From contig JAHZEL010000015.1 in assembly GCA_019421865.1 (NCBI GenBank), positions 1 through 64,000 on the forward strand: DNA of 64,000 bases, in the 5' to 3' direction. Each line of letters opens with the position of its first letter. The stretch's first letter is position 1. This stretch comes from Desulfovibrionaceae bacterium. Lineage in GTDB: Bacteria > Desulfobacterota > Desulfovibrionia > Desulfovibrionales > Desulfovibrionaceae. Below, piece by piece: positions 60,649 through 64,000 of the stretch. Both the position numbers and the translations under genes were made by a program. Under the pieces are notes generated by a model. That model was not told the origin of the DNA. It was given only the letters and a program-made list of their open reading frames with translations, and made no database searches.

Positions 60649-63372
60649 TCATATCAAGCATAAAATATCACGAAGCATATTTTTCAGTCGCTCTTTCTCT
60701 CCTGAGCCTGTAGTGCTGAAACGAAAAAGAGGTATACCGTACCGCCTGCAAATACTATTTTTAAGAGCGTCCCGTTCTGCCTGCATGCCGTCCGGCCGAT
60801 GAAAAGCCCAGCCATCGACCTCCACGGCAGCCACAATAGCTCGGCTCATCTTTTCAAAGATAAGAAAGTCCACATGCGTAAGGTCATTCATGGCATACCG
60901 GCGCTCACGCTCCGATTCAAGCAGAGACATATCCCGCAAAAGCATACGAAGCGGAACATGTACATGGATGCCGTAGTCAGCAAGCCCCTCTTCCTTCAAC
61001 ACTTCCTCAATAAGGCCGAACATCAGATTCTCACTATCCATCTGAGACACCTTTTTCATACGTGCCAAAGTCTGACGGCGAATATCTGCGTACTGCCGAT
61101 AAAGGACATCAAACACGGAGCAGACCTTGCTGTCCGTTACTTCCATATTGTGATAACCGACATAATTGATCAGGTCGCCGATACTGGTATGCCGTCTGGG
61201 TCTGTTGCCGCTGGTAACGACAATAAGCCTGTCCACGGCACGGGAAACAGCGACATTCAACCGATGATCATCATCGGCGAAGTCCGAAATATCATTATCC
61301 ACCGTAGACAGAATGATCGTACTCCGTTCCTGCCCCTGAAATTTGTCCACAGTATCCGCAGCGGCTTTGCACAACGAAGCTTCCCGCTGGAGAGCATCCG
61401 CCTGGGCCCGGTAAGGGGTAACGATTCCCACGGTGTCAGCTCTGCCGCAAAGCCCGAAACGAGGAAAAATCTCCTGAGCTATGACATCTATTTCTCTCTG
61501 ATTCAGGTGATCTCGGGCGTGATTTCCAGGCACCGTGCGGAAAACCTGCAAGGGAACGTCATCTTCGTGACCGGTCGTCAGAACGATAAGCTCTCCGTTG
61601 TAAAATTTTTCATTGCAGAACCCTATGATGGCCGGATGGCAGCGGTAATGTTCCCGAAGAAGCGTACGCGGAATATCCGGAAAGCGTCTGGCGGCAAAAC
61701 GAAGAAGGCTGTACTCGGAGACACGGAACTCTTCAGGTACGCCATATTGACGAAAAAGCGTATCCGTCATCCGACGCGCAGGTCCATCCACAACATTCGG
61801 CAGCTGCTTCAGGTCGCCCACAATGACGGCCCGCCTGGCACACGATAATGCCAGCATGCCGGAGCAGAGACTCACCTGTGAAGATTCATCCACAATAACG
61901 TACTCGTAGACAACGCTCTCTCCCAGGCTGCTCCGTAAAGAATGCGTCGTACTGAGAACTACGGGGTAATCCTTGATAAAGTCAGACGCTTCCCGCTGGA
62001 GATGAGCATAGACTCTGCGCGGCACCTTCCGATATCGCTCTGCCAGCATATGCTTGAACAGAATCATGGACCCGGCGGCATACTCATCCATCTTCTTTCG
62101 GAAGCCCCATCCGTCCAGTTCCGCTTCCAGCTTTGCTATGCCTGACCGTATCTCTGAAAGTCGACGTTCATAAAAAAGTCTTCGGAGCCATGTGCCGATG
62201 GCTGCAGGACTTTTCTTGAAAAACTCACCATCCCAAATACGGAAGCGAAGAAAAAAGAGTACCCGTCTCCACAGAGAAATTGACGCCGAGGTTTCAAATT
62301 CCGCCTCACACGACGCCAGAAGGCGAAGAACCGTATCGGAGTCGAGTTTACGAAACGCCGTACGAGCGTTCTCACTACTCTCCTCAAAAGAAAAGCAGTC
62401 AAGAAAGTGCGCCTGCTCCGTGCTGAGAGCCGCAAGCTCCGCCCGGAGCTCCGCCAGCCGGTTCTGCTTTGCCAGCTTCTCATTCAACGCCTTATGCAGA
62501 GAAGCAAGCTCTCCCTCCAGAGCCCTTTTTGCTCTCAGGTCCAGAGTCCAGCCCGACATATCCGGGAGCATCTTCTGACTTTCAAGAAACTTTTTCTTGT
62601 TTTCCTGACTGCCGAGAAAGGCACAAATAAATCCTACCCCGTACTTCTCAAGCTTTTCCTCCACATTACGAGTTGCAGAGTTATTGCTGGAAACGACGGC
62701 GGCGTTCAGTCCGCGCATGATAATATTGGCAAGAATATTGAGAATGGTCTGCGTCTTACCGGTTCCTGGAGGACCTTCGATAACGCTCATTTTGTTTGAA
62801 AGAGCATTCTCCACGGCCTTCTTCTGCGACTCATTAAAACCAAACGGATAATAAACAGGCGAGCTGCATGTCTGCTCTTCTTCAAGAATGGATCCCTGCA
62901 GGCAATAAGAAAGAACCGTATGCTCCGAAACCAGATTCAGTTTCTCATACTGCCTGCCGAGAAAACTGGCCCCTCCATCGATCTTCAGACTATCGTGAAA
63001 CGCCAGCGCCTTGAGATACTCGAACAGCATCTTGTTTTTCGCATTGCCGAGACAGGAATGAATAACCTCCGTCTCACTTTGTTTCAGACAAATCGACTTA
63101 CCGTTCTGCCGAAAAAGACGCCAGTGTTCGGCAAACTTCTGGACTCTCACAAGATCAGTATAATGATATCCCCTCGACAGAAAGGCATACTCTTCGGCGG
63201 GAAGCTCTTCCGGATCGGCAAAGACGGAGGCCTTGTCGGCACCGCAGGTATAGATCGTGGGGTTGCCGCAAAACTTAAGCTTGATATATCGGCATTCCCT
63301 CGAGAATGATTCGATGTCGCAAGTCCGATCTTTTCCATGAAAAAGAATAAGATATTTGCTTATATCAGCCAC
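60649..63372 (-). CDS. SF1 (UPF1/DNA2-like) helicase with C-terminal DUF2726-type nuclease domain
   Basis: 907 aa. Residues 1-180 are uncharacterised. The helicase core has Walker A EGPPGTGKTQT near 199, a long insertion (about 280-440) with coiled-coil character, motif II VIVDESSQVS near 500, motif III VGDLKQLP near 530, HYRCHP near 592, DKFQGQE near 690, and motif VI NVAVSRAVDRLIVV. The tail (about 790-907) has THVDFLIFEK, AAVEVDGWAFH and RRYGIPLFRFSTT, the DUF2726/PD-(D/E)XK-like pattern. The start is GTG with GGGAG upstream. Lower GC and a position beside a recombination boundary suggest an acquired nucleic-acid-processing or defence gene. Confidence 0.85.
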   Translation of the reverse strand: MADISKYLILFHGKDRTCDIESFSRECRYIKLKFCGNPTIYTCGADKASVFADPEELPAEEYAFLSRGYHYTDLVRVQKFAEHWRLFRQNGKSICLKQSETEVIHSCLGNAKNKMLFEYLKALAFHDSLKIDGGASFLGRQYEKLNLVSEHTVLSYCLQGSILEEEQTCSSPVYYPFGFNESQKKAVENALSNKMSVIEGPPGTGKTQTILNILANIIMRGLNAAVVSSNNSATRNVEEKLEKYGVGFICAFLGSQENKKKFLESQKMLPDMSGWTLDLRAKRALEGELASLHKALNEKLAKQNRLAELRAELAALSTEQAHFLDCFSFEESSENARTAFRKLDSDTVLRLLASCEAEFETSASISLWRRVLFFLRFRIWDGEFFKKSPAAIGTWLRRLFYERRLSEIRSGIAKLEAELDGWGFRKKMDEYAAGSMILFKHMLAERYRKVPRRVYAHLQREASDFIKDYPVVLSTTHSLRSSLGESVVYEYVIVDESSQVSLCSGMLALSCARRAVIVGDLKQLPNVVDGPARRMTDTLFRQYGVPEEFRVSEYSLLRFAARRFPDIPRTLLREHYRCHPAIIGFCNEKFYNGELIVLTTGHEDDVPLQVFRTVPGNHARDHLNQREIDVIAQEIFPRFGLCGRADTVGIVTPYRAQADALQREASLCKAAADTVDKFQGQERSTIILSTVDNDISDFADDDHRLNVAVSRAVDRLIVVTSGNRPRRHTSIGDLINYVGYHNMEVTDSKVCSVFDVLYRQYADIRRQTLARMKKVSQMDSENLMFGLIEEVLKEEGLADYGIHVHVPLRMLLRDMSLLESERERRYAMNDLTHVDFLIFEKMSRAIVAAVEVDGWAFHRPDGMQAERDALKNSICRRYGIPLFRFSTTGSGEKERLKNMLRDILCLI

Positions 63373-63410
63373 GACGAAACTCCCGACATAATGTGACGAC
63401 GTTATGTTAT

Positions 63411-63438
63411 TTCATATAAAAAAATAACGACCTGTCAA
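63411..63438 (-). promoter_or_regulatory. Candidate promoter of the helicase gene
   Basis: Minus strand TTGACA (63438-63433), 16-base spacer, TATGAA (63416-63411, four of six). Start codon about 35 bases downstream. Confidence 0.5.
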
Positions 63439-63623
63439 ACCGATAACTCGTAATACTCTTATCCTGAACACGCTATCTTCATTTAATACGTATCATTTCG
63501 CGCTTTTTTCCGCAAACATCTTACACTCTTCCCCTCTCCTGCCCCTTTTTTCTCTTGAGAGAAAGACAGGAAAATTAAAAAGAAAAAGGGATTACGATTT
63601 TCATCGTAAGCCCTTGAGCTTTC
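63439..63623. other. Spacer between helicase promoter and tRNA fragment
   Basis: No gene seen. This is the sequence that lies downstream of the tRNA-fMet 3' end. Confidence 0.4.
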
Positions 63624-63667
63624 TGGTTGCGGGGAAAGGATTTGAACCAATGACCTTCGGGTTATGA
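63624..63667 (-). tRNA. 3' half of tRNA-fMet(CAT), probable attachment-site copy
   Basis: The minus strand reads TCATAACCCGAAGGTC, then the T arm GGTTCAAATCC, and ends CCCCGCAACCA. This is the anticodon loop to encoded CCA of an initiator tRNA. The 5' half (acceptor strand, D arm, 5' anticodon stem) is missing; at 63668 the sequence changes to a methyltransferase gene. It is a partial gene, most simply an att site left by a tyrosine-recombinase element that targets tRNA-fMet. Confidence 0.85.
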
Positions 63668-64000
63668 AAACTTCTGTATGACAAGCCCTATGAGGACAAG
63701 AAAAAAGTCCGAGTCTCCGGTCCATTTACCGTAGAAAGCCTCTCTCCGCATCGCGTTCTCGGCATAGGAGCCGACGGGGAGCTGCTCGACCCCGCCGCCG
63801 ACAAGGCGGGAGAAGACGGTCGCGACTTTGTCGCCATGATTCTGGACAACCTGAAGACCGCCGGAGTGCAGCAGTCGCATAAGGAAGACAAAATAGACTT
63901 CATCAGTCTGACGCCCTGGCCCGGAGACATGATCTGCGCCGAAGGCCGCTACATGGAAGGCGATGTTGAACGCCGCGCCGGCATTTTCATCGGTCCGGAG
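63668..64000 (+). pseudogene. Internal fragment of a site-specific DNA methyltransferase (5' end lost, runs off the right edge)
   Basis: An open frame of 111 codons starts abruptly after the tRNA fragment, with a stop codon immediately before it inside the tRNA. The product YDKPYEDKKKVRVSGPFTVES, then LSPHRVLGIGADG, resembles the central part of adenine-specific (type III Mod/COG2189-like) methyltransferases. No start codon or ribosome site fits, and the N-terminal SAM-binding region is missing, so at least the 5' part has been removed by the same recombination that left the tRNA half. Confidence 0.65.

Overview
The window looks like chromosome of a GC-rich, anaerobic, sulfate-reducer-type bacterium of the family Desulfovibrionaceae. 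The evidence is the oxygen-defence run of desulfoferrodoxin, rubredoxins and rubredoxin:oxygen oxidoreductase followed by cytochrome bd, and the Desulfovibrio-type trimeric porin. Genus cannot be fixed from the sequence alone. There are no rRNA genes, IS elements or CRISPR arrays. The only tRNA-like sequence is a 3' half of tRNA-fMet near the right end.

Layout. 1-7.8 kb is housekeeping: the 5' end of gdhA, a dut/HD/ddl operon on the minus strand, a NYN-domain protein, then purF-uvrC. 8.1-22.3 kb is a coherent metabolic island: two FadH/BaiCD-like flavin/Fe-S reductases on the minus strand; divergently, two SDR dehydrogenases and two tandem-EthD proteins; then an OFA-type MFS carrier, a bile-acid:Na+ symporter-family carrier, a decayed TRAP permease, a third OYE-family reductase and an AcoR-like sigma54 activator. 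Two near-consensus sigma54 (-24/-12) promoters face outward from the divergent intergenic region, with a 10-bp-phased repeat array between them, so the activator at 20.4 kb probably drives both arms. The substrate is unknown; an enone, steroid or bile-acid-like compound is an inference.

22.5-33 kb: EamA exporter, a ZraP-like periplasmic protein, a CecR/YbhGFSR-type TetR-regulated ABC exporter operon, thiD, and a Na+/H+ antiporter-like carrier. 33.5-43.8 kb: yebC and rlmE; dfx, double rubredoxin, NrdD-like small protein, rubredoxin and roo; cydAB; cysK-cysE; gpsA. 43.8-56.6 kb: AraC regulator and TSUP exporter, a DUF1538 transporter with a tandem PII protein, ArsR with a split ArsP-type permease, phnN, a molybdate/tungstate transporter operon behind a probable Moco/Wco riboswitch, and a YgiW/QseBC-like envelope-stress unit.

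56.6-64 kb is lower in GC and looks accessory: an atypical response regulator, a small XRE regulator with a palindromic operator, the major porin, a long AT-rich gap, a lone SF1 helicase with a C-terminal DUF2726-type nuclease domain, then the tRNA-fMet 3' half fused directly to an N-terminally truncated DNA methyltransferase. That junction marks a recombination boundary of a mobile or formerly mobile element.
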